A stretch of DNA of 39,390 nt from Candidatus Kapaibacterium sp. (GTDB lineage: Bacteria > Bacteroidota > Ignavibacteria > Palsa-1295). How positions within the stretch are numbered: position 1 is the first letter of the stretch; each line of letters starts with the position of its first letter. The notes beneath the pieces are model-generated. The model was not told the DNA's origin. It was given only the letters and a program-made list of their open reading frames with translations, and made no database searches. The position numbers and the translations under genes are program-made. Below are positions 8,075 to 16,958 of this stretch, in pieces. The stretch spans positions 1 to 39,390 of the forward strand of contig JADGPZ010000010.1 of the NCBI GenBank assembly GCA_017882165.1, written 5' to 3'.

Positions 8075-9010
8075 TCAGGCTTGAAGAGTTGCGACGACTT
8101 GGGGTTGCTTTGCAATGGCTTCGAGGAACAGCTCCTTGATCGGCGGCTTGACCAACTCCCATTTCTCGATCTCGAGATACTCGGCGACGTGCTTCAGCAA
8201 ATCGCCCGGCTTCTCGCTCGGGCCAACTTCGAGCAGCATTTCATTCGGCGTGTGCTCGAGGATTTTCACGCCCGACTCGCCATAGGTCTTCAGGAAACTC
8301 GCATCGCCCGCGAATCGCATCGCGACGAGCGTGCGGCCCGAGCGCGCTTTCAACTCCAGCACCTTACCGGCGAGGACAATCTTGCCTTCGTTCATCATCG
8401 CGATCTCATCGCAAAGCTGCTCGACCTGCTCCATCCGGTGCGTGGAGAGAATGATCGTCTTGCCTTTGTCGCGCAGTTCGAGCAGGACTTCGTTGATGAG
8501 TTCGGCATTTACCGGATCGAGTCCGGAGAGCGGTTCGTCGAGTACGAGCAGCGCGGGATCGTGAAGCAGTGTCAAGATAAATTGCACCTTCTGCTGCATG
8601 CCTTTCGAGAGATCGGATGTCTTCTTCTTCTCCCACGATTTGATCTCGAAGCGGCCAAGCCAGTAGTCGATCGCCGATGCGAGCGCACGCGACTCCATCC
8701 CTTTGAGCGAGCCGAGATATTCGAGCTGCGCGCGCACCGTGAGCTTCCGGTACAGCCCGCGCTCCTCAGGCATATAGCCGATCTGGTTCTGGTGGTCCTC
8801 GTGCTGCGTTTCGCCGAAGAGCCGGATCGTGCCGCTGTCCGGCATCGTAATGCCGGTGATCATGCGGATTGTGGAGGTCTTCCCGGCGCCGTTCGGACCG
8901 AGCAAGCCGAAGATACTTCCCGGCTGCACATCGAAGGACACCGCGTTCACGGCGCGCTGCCGGCCATACGTCTTCGTGACGTTCTCAAGAGACAAAACTG
9001 GTGTGGGCAT
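8075..9010 (-). CDS. ABC transporter ATP-binding protein (NatA/YhaQ-like)
   Basis: The 311-residue ATPase powers the permease encoded directly downstream. Motifs are intact: Walker A GPNGAGKT (38-45), signature LSKGMQQ (134-140), Walker B LLVLDEP (154-160) with D-loop SGLDP, and switch histidine in LSTHRMEQ. Residues ~220-311 form the C-terminal DUF4162-like extension seen in the YhaQ/NatA group, which supports pairing with a NatB-type permease. A good promoter lies immediately upstream (9039-9067), overlapping the end of the helicase gene, so the two ABC genes probably form their own transcription unit. Confidence 0.93.
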   Translation of the reverse strand: MPTPVLSLENVTKTYGRQRAVNAVSFDVQPGSIFGLLGPNGAGKTSTIRMITGITMPDSGTIRLFGETQHEDHQNQIGYMPEERGLYRKLTVRAQLEYLGSLKGMESRALASAIDYWLGRFEIKSWEKKKTSDLSKGMQQKVQFILTLLHDPALLVLDEPLSGLDPVNAELINEVLLELRDKGKTIILSTHRMEQVEQLCDEIAMMNEGKIVLAGKVLELKARSGRTLVAMRFAGDASFLKTYGESGVKILEHTPNEMLLEVGPSEKPGDLLKHVAEYLEIEKWELVKPPIKELFLEAIAKQPQVVATLQA

Positions 9011-9038
9011 AAATTGGCGAAGAATGAACTTTAGAATT

Positions 9039-9067
9039 CAAATATACGCATTCGCGGACACGCTCAA
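9039..9067 (-). promoter_or_regulatory. Bacteroidota-type promoter of the ABC-2 exporter genes
   Basis: On the minus strand there is TTG (9067-9065), an 18-nt spacer, then TATATTTG (9046-9039), an exact TAnnTTTG -7 box. Transcription would start near 9032, about 22 nt before the ATPase ATG. The -33 TTG overlaps the stop codon of the helicase gene. It is the cleanest promoter match in the window. Confidence 0.6.
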
Positions 9068-10335
9068 CGGCGTGACCAGCCCTTAAGCCGGCGGCGTTCG
9101 GCGGTGGACATCTCGATGGGCGGCGGCGGGGCGTAGCCTTCGATGGTGCTGCGCGGAATCTGAGTGTCGATCCGCTTTTCGATTTCGCGCATGAGCGGCT
9201 CCTCTTCGGGACTGACGAGCGTGATCGCGATGCCGGTCTTCTCGGCGCGAGCGGTGCGGCCCACACGGTGGACGTAGTCGTCCGGGGACATCGGCGGCTC
9301 ATAGTTGATGACATGACTAATGTCGTCGATGTCGAGTCCGCGGCTGGCGACATCGGTCGCGACGAGCGTATCGAACTTGCGGCTCTTGAAGTTGGCGAGC
9401 GCCTTGGTGCGGTCGGCTTGCGTGAGATCGGAGTGGAGCTTGGTCACGTTGACGCCGGCATGATCGAGCACATGCGCGACGCGGTCGGCATCGTGCTTGG
9501 TGCGGGTGAAGATGAGCGTGAGCGGTGGCACTGCCGCGTCCCGCTCTAAACCTTGCAAGAGCTTGAGCAGTAGTTCCGGCTTCTTCAGCCGCATGACGGA
9601 GTAGACCTGCTGCGTCACGCCTTCGGCCGGCTTGCGGCGCCCGCCGACTTCGACGAGCGTTGGGTCGTTGGTGAGGCGGCGCTCCAACTCCTCGATCTCA
9701 TGCGAGAGCGTGGCACTGAACATAAGGGTCTGCCGGTCGCGCGGGACCTGCGCGGTGATGCGCTTGATCTGCGGCAGGAATCCCATGTCGAGCATCCGGT
9801 CGGCTTCGTCGAGCACGAGGAATTCGACCGAGGCAACGGAGACGACGCGCTGTCCGAGTAGGTCGTTCAACCGGCCGGGCGTGGCGATCAGGATGTCGCA
9901 GCCTTTATCAATCTCGCGCTCCTGCTGCCGTTGCCCGACGCCGCCATAGATGACGACGGACCGTAACTTCGTGCCTTGCGCGAAGCTGACTGTGGCCTCG
10001 TGGACTTGCACGGCAAGCTCGCGCGTGGGCTCGAGCACAAGCACGCGGGGCCGTTCGCGATTATTCTGCCGAGGCGAGCAGAGCAGCGAGTCGATGAGGG
10101 GCAGCATAAAGGCCGCCGTTTTGCCCGTGCCAGTCTGCGCGATGCCGATCACGTCGTGCCCTTCGAGGATGAGTGGAATCGCTTCGCGCTGGACCGGGGT
10201 CGGCGTGGTGTAGCCGATCGCTGCGACTCGCTCGCAAAGCTCTGGGATGAGGCCCAGATCGAAAAACGGGTTGTGTTCCACTGGTGGTGCCGCGCTCGGC
10301 TGCGCGCTATGCGGCTGTGAGAGAGTTCTATGCAT
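9064..10335 (-). CDS. DEAD-box ATP-dependent RNA helicase (RhlE-like)
   Basis: A 423-residue cytoplasmic RNA helicase that unwinds RNA duplexes in ribosome assembly, mRNA turnover or cold adaptation. The family motifs are in order: Q motif with [11 protein letters not shown] (44-54), motif I AQTGTGKT (66-73), Ia PTRELA (103-108), Ib TPGR (152-155), II DEAD (176-179), III SAT (207-209), then IV-VI in the second RecA domain including [10 protein letters not shown] and [13 protein letters not shown]. The C-terminal tail is short and only moderately basic (ending [10 protein letters not shown]), as in compact RhlE-type proteins. Its 5' end is head-to-head with the plus-strand ISYQG gene. The subtype call RhlE rests on overall resemblance, not on an alignment. 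Confidence 0.93.
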   Translation of the reverse strand: MHRTLSQPHSAQPSAAPPVEHNPFFDLGLIPELCERVAAIGYTTPTPVQREAIPLILEGHDVIGIAQTGTGKTAAFMLPLIDSLLCSPRQNNRERPRVLVLEPTRELAVQVHEATVSFAQGTKLRSVVIYGGVGQRQQEREIDKGCDILIATPGRLNDLLGQRVVSVASVEFLVLDEADRMLDMGFLPQIKRITAQVPRDRQTLMFSATLSHEIEELERRLTNDPTLVEVGGRRKPAEGVTQQVYSVMRLKKPELLLKLLQGLERDAAVPPLTLIFTRTKHDADRVAHVLDHAGVNVTKLHSDLTQADRTKALANFKSRKFDTLVATDVASRGLDIDDISHVINYEPPMSPDDYVHRVGRTARAEKTGIAITLVSPEEEPLMREIEKRIDTQIPRSTIEGYAPPPPIEMSTAERRRLKGWSRR

Positions 10336-10348
10336 CGTCTCGATTTTT

Positions 10349-10400
10349 TTGTGACGGGGCGCGAATCGTGTTATTTTCGTAGCAAGATTCTCCTACGAAA
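10349..10400 (+). promoter_or_regulatory. Probable promoter and 8-bp inverted repeat before the 10414 gene
   Basis: TTG (10349-10351), a 20-nt spacer and TATTTTCG (10372-10379) resemble the Bacteroidota TTG/TAnnTTTG promoter with one mismatch in the -7 box. An exact inverted repeat, TTTCGTAG (10375-10382) and CTACGAAA (10393-10400), overlaps the -7 box and the expected start site, so it could be an operator or a 5'-UTR hairpin. The ATG follows 14 nt later. Confidence 0.42.
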
Positions 10401-10413
10401 TTCCCATACGAAC

Positions 10414-11922
10414 ATGAAGCGCCCACTCGCAATCGTTCTTCTTGCCATCGCTCTAACACCGCGAGCGGCACTTTTCGCTCAGATTCCAAGGACTATTTCG
10501 TACCAGGGCGTGCTGGCCACCAAGGGGGGCGCGCCGCTCCCGGACGGGCAGCATCTCCTGATTGCCGCGCTCTACGGCACCCGAACCGGCAAAGTCGTGC
10601 TTTACAGCAAGCAGGATACCGTCATTTCGAAGAACGGCTACTTCGACATGCTGCTCGATTCCATACCGGAGAGCGTGACTTTCGACCGCCCGATGTGGCT
10701 CGGCCTGTCGATTGATGGTGCAAACGAGATCGCCACGCGCTCGCCGCTAACGGCGGCCCCTTATGCGCTGAATACCAGCGGCGGCACGGTTTCGACAGTG
10801 ACGTCCAGCGACCAGAGTGTCACGATCACGAATCCATCTGGCCCCACGGTCGATCTTTCGGTTTCGCCGGACACAGCAAGTTGGTCGAGCCTTCCCGGCA
10901 AGCCGTCCACATTTCCGCCTGGCGGTTCAGCCGGCGGCGATTTGACCGGGAGCTATCCGAATCCAACGCTGACATCATCCGGCGTGGCGTCAGGCACTTA
11001 CACGAATGCGACCGTGACGGTCGATAGCAAGGGACGAGTCACATCGGCTTCGAATGGTTCGGGAGGAGTAGGATCATTGACATTGCCATATTTGGGCTTA
11101 ACAAACAGAGATACCGCATTCGAAGTGAAGACGACTGCGACCACCGGAATCGCGGTGCTCGGCGAAACGAATTCCAACGATAGCTATAGTGGGGCAACGA
11201 GCGCCGCCGTGTTTGGCAAAAACCTCAATTCAAACACCAGTGCCTCGGGCGTGTTCGGAGTTTTGGGTCACGTTTCAAATTCAGCGGCTCATGCTGCTGG
11301 CGTCTACGGGATCAACGGCTCCGCAGTTGGCGGGGATGGCGTCATAGGCAGCGGGTACATTGGGGTCTTTGGGATCTCTTCAGCCGTTGGCGGCATCGGA
11401 GTCTATGGCTCCGCGGCCTCAGCGAGCGCGAACGGGCAGGTGGGTGTCATGGGGGTCGCATCGAACTGGTCGTCTTACGCAGGATACTTCAACGGATTCA
11501 GCGATACCTCGAAAGGGATCTTTGTTAAGGGAACACAGACCGCAACCGGCTTAAAATCCGCGCTCGTCCCGGTCGGCAACGGATGGCGGATGCTCTACTG
11601 CGAGGAAGCGGCGGAGGTTTATTTCAATGACTACGGCTCGGCGAACCTGGTCGGTGGCCGTGCTCATGTAGAACTCGATCCGACGTTCCTTGCAACGGTC
11701 ACGGTCGACTCGGCGAATCCGATGCGCGTCTTCGTGCAGATGAATTCGGATATCAGCGGCGTGTATGTCGTCAAGGGGCTGACGGGCTTTGATGTAATTG
11801 AGAACGGCGGCGCGCACTCGAGTGGCGCGTTTGATTATCGTGTTGTCGCCAAGCGTAAGGGCTATGAAAGTGTCCGGATGGAATCCGCTACGCCGCCGCC
11901 TGTGACGACTCCTTCGAGATAG
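10414..11922 (+). CDS. Secreted ISYQG-module surface protein
   Basis: I chose the ATG at 10414 because it begins a signal peptide ([23 protein letters not shown]); the upstream in-frame start at 10330 would overlap the helicase gene. The product is 502 residues. Residues ~26-125 are the shared module ([46 protein letters not shown]). A tail-fibre-like [17 protein letters not shown] repeat follows, then a glycine/alanine-rich region with GVYG/GVFG-type short repeats. The last ~110 residues ([37 protein letters not shown]) form a C-terminal module I recall from surface proteins of several phyla. No T9SS tail is seen. Likely a surface fibre or adhesin; inferred. Confidence 0.82.
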   Translation: MKRPLAIVLLAIALTPRAALFAQIPRTISYQGVLATKGGAPLPDGQHLLIAALYGTRTGKVVLYSKQDTVISKNGYFDMLLDSIPESVTFDRPMWLGLSIDGANEIATRSPLTAAPYALNTSGGTVSTVTSSDQSVTITNPSGPTVDLSVSPDTASWSSLPGKPSTFPPGGSAGGDLTGSYPNPTLTSSGVASGTYTNATVTVDSKGRVTSASNGSGGVGSLTLPYLGLTNRDTAFEVKTTATTGIAVLGETNSNDSYSGATSAAVFGKNLNSNTSASGVFGVLGHVSNSAAHAAGVYGINGSAVGGDGVIGSGYIGVFGISSAVGGIGVYGSAASASANGQVGVMGVASNWSSYAGYFNGFSDTSKGIFVKGTQTATGLKSALVPVGNGWRMLYCEEAAEVYFNDYGSANLVGGRAHVELDPTFLATVTVDSANPMRVFVQMNSDISGVYVVKGLTGFDVIENGGAHSSGAFDYRVVAKRKGYESVRMESATPPPVTTPSR

Positions 11923-11964
11923 ATTCAGTTTCGTGCAGTATCCCACTTGACAATCAAATTCCCT

Positions 11965-12447
11965 ATGTACACATTCTTTGTGATTCTTCATATCCTAAGC
12001 GCCGGAGTAATTATTGGCCTTGCAACGATGTCCATCATTCTTTCCGCCATGAGGAAGAAGGCCAAGGGCAAAGTCGGAGAGCTGACGGCGATTCATTCCG
12101 AAGCGATCATTGGCCCCATCATGGCGAACATCGGGAGCAATGGGCTTCTGTTCAGTGGCGTGGTGCTCACGCTGATGAAGTACTCGTTCTTTCCTTTCTC
12201 CAGCGAACTATGGCTGGCATTGAAGCAATCCATTTTCGTATTCATTCTCATTCTCTCCTTTACGGTGCTGAAGCCACTCGGCACTAAGGTGCTGAACATG
12301 GTGAACGCGGAACTTGTGGATCCGAATGCGGAGAACGGCGCGAGTATCGCGTTGCGCGCACTCGTCAACAAACAGTATGCGATGACACTCTTCGTCATCG
12401 TGCTGGCGCTCGTTGCCGTTGCACTCGGAGAGGCGGGCTATCTGTGA
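11965..12447 (+). CDS. Small integral membrane protein, four predicted helices
   Basis: I prefer the ATG at 11965 (MYTFFVILHILSAG) over the upstream TTG at 11947. The 160-residue protein has hydrophobic segments at about 4-27, 56-78, 89-113 and 138-158, separated by a basic loop (RKKAKGKVGELTAIHSEA) and a polar loop (NAELVDPNAENGASIA). The pattern resembles DUF2269/DUF2214-like membrane proteins with a conserved histidine in the first helix, but I cannot assign it firmly. It starts 42 nt after the preceding surface-protein gene and could be co-transcribed with it. Function unknown. Confidence 0.75.
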   Translation: MYTFFVILHILSAGVIIGLATMSIILSAMRKKAKGKVGELTAIHSEAIIGPIMANIGSNGLLFSGVVLTLMKYSFFPFSSELWLALKQSIFVFILILSFTVLKPLGTKVLNMVNAELVDPNAENGASIALRALVNKQYAMTLFVIVLALVAVALGEAGYL

Positions 12448-12484
12448 TGTGGGTCACACCAAAGGTGCTAACGGGACAATAGAC

Positions 12485-12581
12485 GTCTGAACCACGATTT
12501 CAAGAGATTTCTGAGACTTCAATGATGGGATGTTGGTTCTATCGGATAATCTTCGAAATCTCTTAGAATCACGGTTCTGAC
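12485..12581. repeat. 97-bp imperfect inverted-repeat element
   Basis: The left arm 12489-12511 and right arm 12555-12577 pair at 19 of 23 positions, including 10 consecutive bp at the inner end; the pairing extends outward, after one mismatch, to 12485/12581. The outer sequence GAACCACGATTT...ATCACGGTTC and the internal GATT/AATC spacing resemble a hairpin repeat family I recall from many environmental genomes. It lies just before the start codon at 12597, so it would be transcribed in the 5' leader of that gene or act as a terminator of the upstream gene. Confidence 0.6.
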
Positions 12582-12596
12582 AGTAATTCTTAATCC

Positions 12597-14549
12597 ATGA
12601 GACGGTCCTTCCTGCTCCTCATAAGTATATTCAGCCTCGCATTTGCCTCGCACCTGCGCGCTCAGAATAATGTCGGCTCGCTCGTGCTGGACTCGGCATT
12701 CCATCCGCTCGGGGCGGCTCCCGGCAAGTATGAGTTCGACTTTGAGGGCGCCGGATACGATGGCGCCGGAAGTGAGGTGACCTGCTATTTTGCAAGCCGG
12801 TTTTCCACGCACCTGCTCGCCGGAGGAAAGATCGGGACCGCTACGCAGAACACCACCCATTTCGGGCTGGCTCACTACGATGTCTATGGCAATCCGTGGC
12901 CTGGTTTTGGGACGAATGGCAGAGCTGATCTGAGCTGGAGCGGCAACGATTATCCGCTCCAGCTTCTGCTGATGCCGGATAACAGCATTCTTGCTGCGGG
13001 CGCTTGTTCCCGAGACACCGGCAAGTCAGTCAGCCCCTTCCAACCGACGGTCTATCGGATCAAAGCGAATGGGACTCCGGATTCTCTCTTCCATACGAAT
13101 GGACGTTTCGTCATTTGGGATGCTGGCGCCGAGGCCGGTGAGCTTACAAATATCGATACCTTGCGAGTCGGTGGTGTGCAACGCTTTGTCGCGATGGGCC
13201 ATACCTACAGCTCGCTTGTTGGCGACAGTACTTGGTTCTATGCCGCGTGGTTCACATCGTTGGGGGTTCTGGATTCTAACTTCGGAACAAATGGCACAAC
13301 AAAGCTTCGCGGGGTGGGAGTCTACCAAGCACGAGGATATCACCTTCCTGATGGCCGCTACTTGTTCATCGGCCGGTCATCGACCGATTCGTCGATAGTG
13401 CTCTGCCGTCTGGATACAAATGGCCGACCCGACTCAACATTCGGAGTTAACGGATTGCTGAAGACAGGCGTGCTGATCCGCACTCCGGCTGTGTCGACTT
13501 ACTCAAAGGACAACCATCTGTACGTTGTCGGCTCCCTCACAGATACGTCGAGCCATGTGCCGTTCGCACTCTTTCGCTTCAGCAAGGATGGAGTACTCGA
13601 TCTGGCGTACGGCAAGAACGGCTTTGTCAGCGACCCAATCTTTACCCTGTTTGTGCCACATGGGATTACTGTCTCGAACGATGGCAGTCTTCTCATCGCT
13701 GGGGAAACGAACGAGGCGCTTTCGAAGAGCGCGGCCGTCAAGTTCTTCTCTCGCGGGATTGTTGACTCCTCATTTGGCGTCAACGGCCTGTGCAAGCTCG
13801 ATGCCGACTTCGGCACGCGAAGAAACTATATTATTGGATTTGTCCCGGTCGGGAAGCTGGATGGTCCGCCCACGCTGAGTCACTTCGTCGGGATTGGCAA
13901 TTCCTTCCCCTCGGCGTTCCAAAACAATTTCCTGATAGCCCGTTATTCTCAGATCCCGCTCCTCAGGCAAAGCGTAATGACGCTAAACTTTGGCGCTGCC
14001 GATACGGGTTCGAGCGGCTCGGAGTCCCTCACGATCACGAATATCGATTCCATCGCGCACCTTATCGATTCTGCCTCTACCCTTGGCTCGCTGGTGTTTG
14101 CGGTCACCTCGCCGAAGACGGCTACGACACTCGCACCGGGCAAAAGTATGACGATCACCGTTGGATATCACCCCCATGATGTGAGAGGAGATAGCACGCG
14201 CATGTTTGTTTACGATCACAGTGGGTTGGTTGTGGTCGTCGCCCTCTATGGGGTGGGAGTCGCCAGTGGAGCGTCCGTAGCCACCCAGAACCGGGCATCC
14301 AGCGTGCTTAGCCTTTCTCCGAATCCGGCCTCATCGCAAATTCAGTTCGCGATTCCGGGAGAGACCATCCGGCAACTCACCATCCTCGATGCGCTGGGCC
14401 GAGTCGTCCGCGCGATTGACATGGTGCGATCACCCTCCGGCGCGAGCGCATTCTCTCTCGATGTCGCAGCGATGCCGAGTGGCGTCTACTTCTGCACCGT
14501 CGAGACAAATGCGGGAGTGCGTTCCGCGCGATTCACGGTCGCGCACTAA
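12597..14549 (+). CDS. Secreted delta-60-repeat protein with ASH domain and T9SS sorting domain
   Basis: The 650-residue protein begins with a signal peptide (MRRSFLLLISIFSLAFASHLRAQ). Residues ~25-450 contain several delta-60 repeats, recognisable by units such as FGTNG..., LPDGRYLFIG... and LDTNGRPDSTFGVNG, which form a beta-propeller-like fold. At about 455-555 is an ASH/choice-of-anchor D domain (LNFGAADTGSSGSESLTITN, then LAPGKSMTITVGYHP). The last ~80 residues (LSPNPASSQIQFAIPG, ILDALGRVVRAI, MPSGVYFCTVET) are a type A T9SS sorting domain. It should be exported through the T9SS and displayed or released. No enzymatic motif was seen. It converges with the next gene with one nucleotide between stops. 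Confidence 0.88.
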   Translation: MRRSFLLLISIFSLAFASHLRAQNNVGSLVLDSAFHPLGAAPGKYEFDFEGAGYDGAGSEVTCYFASRFSTHLLAGGKIGTATQNTTHFGLAHYDVYGNPWPGFGTNGRADLSWSGNDYPLQLLLMPDNSILAAGACSRDTGKSVSPFQPTVYRIKANGTPDSLFHTNGRFVIWDAGAEAGELTNIDTLRVGGVQRFVAMGHTYSSLVGDSTWFYAAWFTSLGVLDSNFGTNGTTKLRGVGVYQARGYHLPDGRYLFIGRSSTDSSIVLCRLDTNGRPDSTFGVNGLLKTGVLIRTPAVSTYSKDNHLYVVGSLTDTSSHVPFALFRFSKDGVLDLAYGKNGFVSDPIFTLFVPHGITVSNDGSLLIAGETNEALSKSAAVKFFSRGIVDSSFGVNGLCKLDADFGTRRNYIIGFVPVGKLDGPPTLSHFVGIGNSFPSAFQNNFLIARYSQIPLLRQSVMTLNFGAADTGSSGSESLTITNIDSIAHLIDSASTLGSLVFAVTSPKTATTLAPGKSMTITVGYHPHDVRGDSTRMFVYDHSGLVVVVALYGVGVASGASVATQNRASSVLSLSPNPASSQIQFAIPGETIRQLTILDALGRVVRAIDMVRSPSGASAFSLDVAAMPSGVYFCTVETNAGVRSARFTVAH

Positions 14550-14550
14550 G

Positions 14551-16623
14551 CTACCGAGTCTGGACGATCTTCAGCTCTCCGAGCGGCACACTGCCGGCAA
14601 CGATCCGCACGATCATCGGGCCGGAGTGCTCGGGAAGTGTGAGTAGGATCGTGTGCGCTCCCGCACTCAGCGCGCCAACATCCTGTGCGCCGATCAGGAC
14701 ACCGGCGGCGTTATAGAACTTGATCTGAACCTCACTCAAATTTGTCCGGCTCGAAATGAAGAGCGATGGACTCTCATTCGCCGGGTTCGGATAGATTTGC
14801 AGTCGGTTGATGAGATCGCTTGTTTGGACGGTGCTTTGGTTATTGGAAACCGCTGCGCCAACTCCATTCAAGGTCACCCGCAATGTATCTTGATGCGATG
14901 CGACAGTCCGCGATGCGAAAATAGAAAGTGTTGCACTCGCTTGACCCACTGTGACCGGATGGAATGCGATAGCGACTGACGCTGAGGCTCCGGACGCGAT
15001 CTTCGACGGCGTGACAGGAGACGAAATAACAAACTCTGGCGAGCCACTGATTACAACTGAATCCACCATGGCGCTATTGGATGGCTGTCGGTGCGAGCTA
15101 TCCAGGGCAAGAGAGATGCTAAGCGACCGCTCAGAACTGCTGCCGGAATCGATCTTCCCAAAGTCAAGCAGCGGAAGACTGAGCGACAACTGCGGTACTG
15201 CTACTCCCCGCCAACGGATGATGATCTTGCTCTGGCGTGATACATGCGAGGCCGTATCTTCGACTGTGCAGAATAAAGTGTCAGCGTAAGTCTGCACCTT
15301 GTCGGCGCATAATCGAACACGAATTTTCACCCAGTAGTCCGGGTAAATTGTGAACGGGGCACCAATCCTAAAGATTGAAGTATCTGAACCGATGATGGAA
15401 TCGAACGTAATCCTAAGGGCGACGGCTCCGGTATCCAAAAGGAATATTGCCGTGTCGAAGCACATTCCGCTGTCGATCAACTTATTGGTGACTGTAGCGA
15501 AAAAGAAGCCGGTCGTATCTCTTGTAACATTCCGCTTGTAGTACACCGCCGAATACCCATCCCGATGATCGACCCAAATCACATGTGTCTTTGAATTCCC
15601 GACAGCGACAAACGGGCTGCCCGGCTTCGACGACTGGCTCACTAACGTGTCGACAGCGTCCCATGAGGCACCGCCATCGCCAGAATGTTGGTAGTATACA
15701 CCACCGCTGAAGAGAAACCAGACCATGCACAAGTCAGCGCCGCTGCGAGCGGTCACGGGATACGCCTCCGTATTGTTGCCGCCGGCATGGGTCATTTGTT
15801 TCGAACTGCCCCAGGTCGCGCCAAAATTTGTGGACTGCTTAAAGTAAATCTCGAAGTTGCCGGTCTGCCGGTCACCATATGCGAGATCGACGTTCGCGCC
15901 CGTGGCGCAAAGAATTGGGAAGTAACAGGAGGCCGTGGTCTGCGTCAATTGTGTTTCGGAACCCCACGTCACCCCATTATCGGTCGAGCGACGATACCAT
16001 GATTGCATGACGCCCGTCCGGTCGTCGTTCCACGCCATGTGAACGCAGCCGTTTGCGGCCGCGATCGTCGGATCTTCCGAGCGGCCCGCCGCATTCGAAA
16101 TCTGCACGACCGGATCCCACGTCGCGCCGTTATCCATCGAGCGGCGAAACCAGACCTCGGAATTGCCCGGCACATTACTATTGAGCGCGACAAACACCTT
16201 CGCGCCGGAGCACGTAACAGTCGGCCACCAATAGTAGTATCCGAGTGAGACAGGCGGCTGCCACGTCTGGCCGCCATCGGTGGACTGCATGTACCACGAA
16301 GTGCTGTCCTTGCGATAAACGAAATGCACATAGCCGCCCGAAGCGGCGATCGCAGGAAAGTCCGAGGCTACATTAACAATGACAGAATTCGGACTCCACG
16401 TCGCGCCGCCGTCATACGAATGCGTGTGATACATGAAGTGGTTGCTCGCGTCATTCCACACAACATAGACGCAGTCCCCACTCACTGCAAGGCAGTGGCC
16501 CATGTTCTCGTTGAGCACGCAACTCGTGTCGGCCGTCGAGAGCTTTTGGTCGGATGACCATTGAGCCGACGATGCAATCGGAAGTGCTACGAGCAGAAGC
16601 AGGACTCTCAGAAAAGACATCAT
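14551..16623 (-). CDS. Secreted Asp-box (BNR) propeller protein with T9SS sorting domain
   Basis: The start at 16623 (MMSFLRVLLLLVALPIASSAQ) gives a proper signal peptide; the frame extends 45 codons upstream but without one. The product is 690 residues. Six Asp-box motifs of SxDxGxTW type (SYDGGATW, STDGGQTW, SMDNGATW, STDNGVTW, STNFGATW, SGDGGASW) form a sialidase-like propeller in the first ~370 residues. I see no clear sialidase arginine triad or RIP motif, so enzyme activity is unsupported. Two ASH-like beta-sandwich domains follow (second one: LDFGKIDSGSSSERSLSI). The C-terminus (IYPNPANESPSLFISS, FYNAAGVLIG) is a T9SS sorting domain similar to those of the two paralogs downstream. Confidence 0.87.
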   Translation of the reverse strand: MMSFLRVLLLLVALPIASSAQWSSDQKLSTADTSCVLNENMGHCLAVSGDCVYVVWNDASNHFMYHTHSYDGGATWSPNSVIVNVASDFPAIAASGGYVHFVYRKDSTSWYMQSTDGGQTWQPPVSLGYYYWWPTVTCSGAKVFVALNSNVPGNSEVWFRRSMDNGATWDPVVQISNAAGRSEDPTIAAANGCVHMAWNDDRTGVMQSWYRRSTDNGVTWGSETQLTQTTASCYFPILCATGANVDLAYGDRQTGNFEIYFKQSTNFGATWGSSKQMTHAGGNNTEAYPVTARSGADLCMVWFLFSGGVYYQHSGDGGASWDAVDTLVSQSSKPGSPFVAVGNSKTHVIWVDHRDGYSAVYYKRNVTRDTTGFFFATVTNKLIDSGMCFDTAIFLLDTGAVALRITFDSIIGSDTSIFRIGAPFTIYPDYWVKIRVRLCADKVQTYADTLFCTVEDTASHVSRQSKIIIRWRGVAVPQLSLSLPLLDFGKIDSGSSSERSLSISLALDSSHRQPSNSAMVDSVVISGSPEFVISSPVTPSKIASGASASVAIAFHPVTVGQASATLSIFASRTVASHQDTLRVTLNGVGAAVSNNQSTVQTSDLINRLQIYPNPANESPSLFISSRTNLSEVQIKFYNAAGVLIGAQDVGALSAGAHTILLTLPEHSGPMIVRIVAGSVPLGELKIVQTR

Positions 16624-16958
16624 GACTGTGAGTGTTGGTTTGTCACCTAAGAACATCACTAACCCTGAAAGCTCACAAGACGTTTTCCATAAGCATGAGT
16701 GCTGCGCGAGCGTTTGTGCTTCATGAACAATGCCGTTTCCACGCCAGAATCGAGACACCGCAAATTTTTTTGATTTCCGATTTATGTTTGGAGTTCATGA
16801 ATAAACTTCGGTGAGACAAAGCGCGCTATTTTTGGATAGGTGCCCATAACAGTAGGTAGTATAACTCCGAACCGGACGAATTGTTACATGAAAAACTCAA
16901 GTTTTCTTTGCGCCTGCCAGGCGCGCCTCCCGGTTGCGCCGTCGGGTACGCCGCTCCC
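16624..16958. other. Intergenic region with weak hairpins
   Basis: 335 bp between two minus-strand genes. It should carry the terminator of the 16959 gene and the promoter of the Asp-box gene. On the minus strand, a GC hairpin (GCGCC arms near 16910-16925) is followed by AAAACTTGAGTTTT (16905-16892), a second small hairpin ending in T residues; together they may terminate transcription. No exact TAnnTTTG was found on the minus strand. No gene seen. Confidence 0.4.

Noticed and set aside
14551-16623. Active sialidase
   Set aside because: Asp boxes are present but I could not find the arginine triad or RIP motif; only a propeller fold is supported.
16781-16800. TATGTTTG as a plus-strand promoter
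   Set aside because: No plus-strand gene follows and no TTG at the right distance; likely chance.
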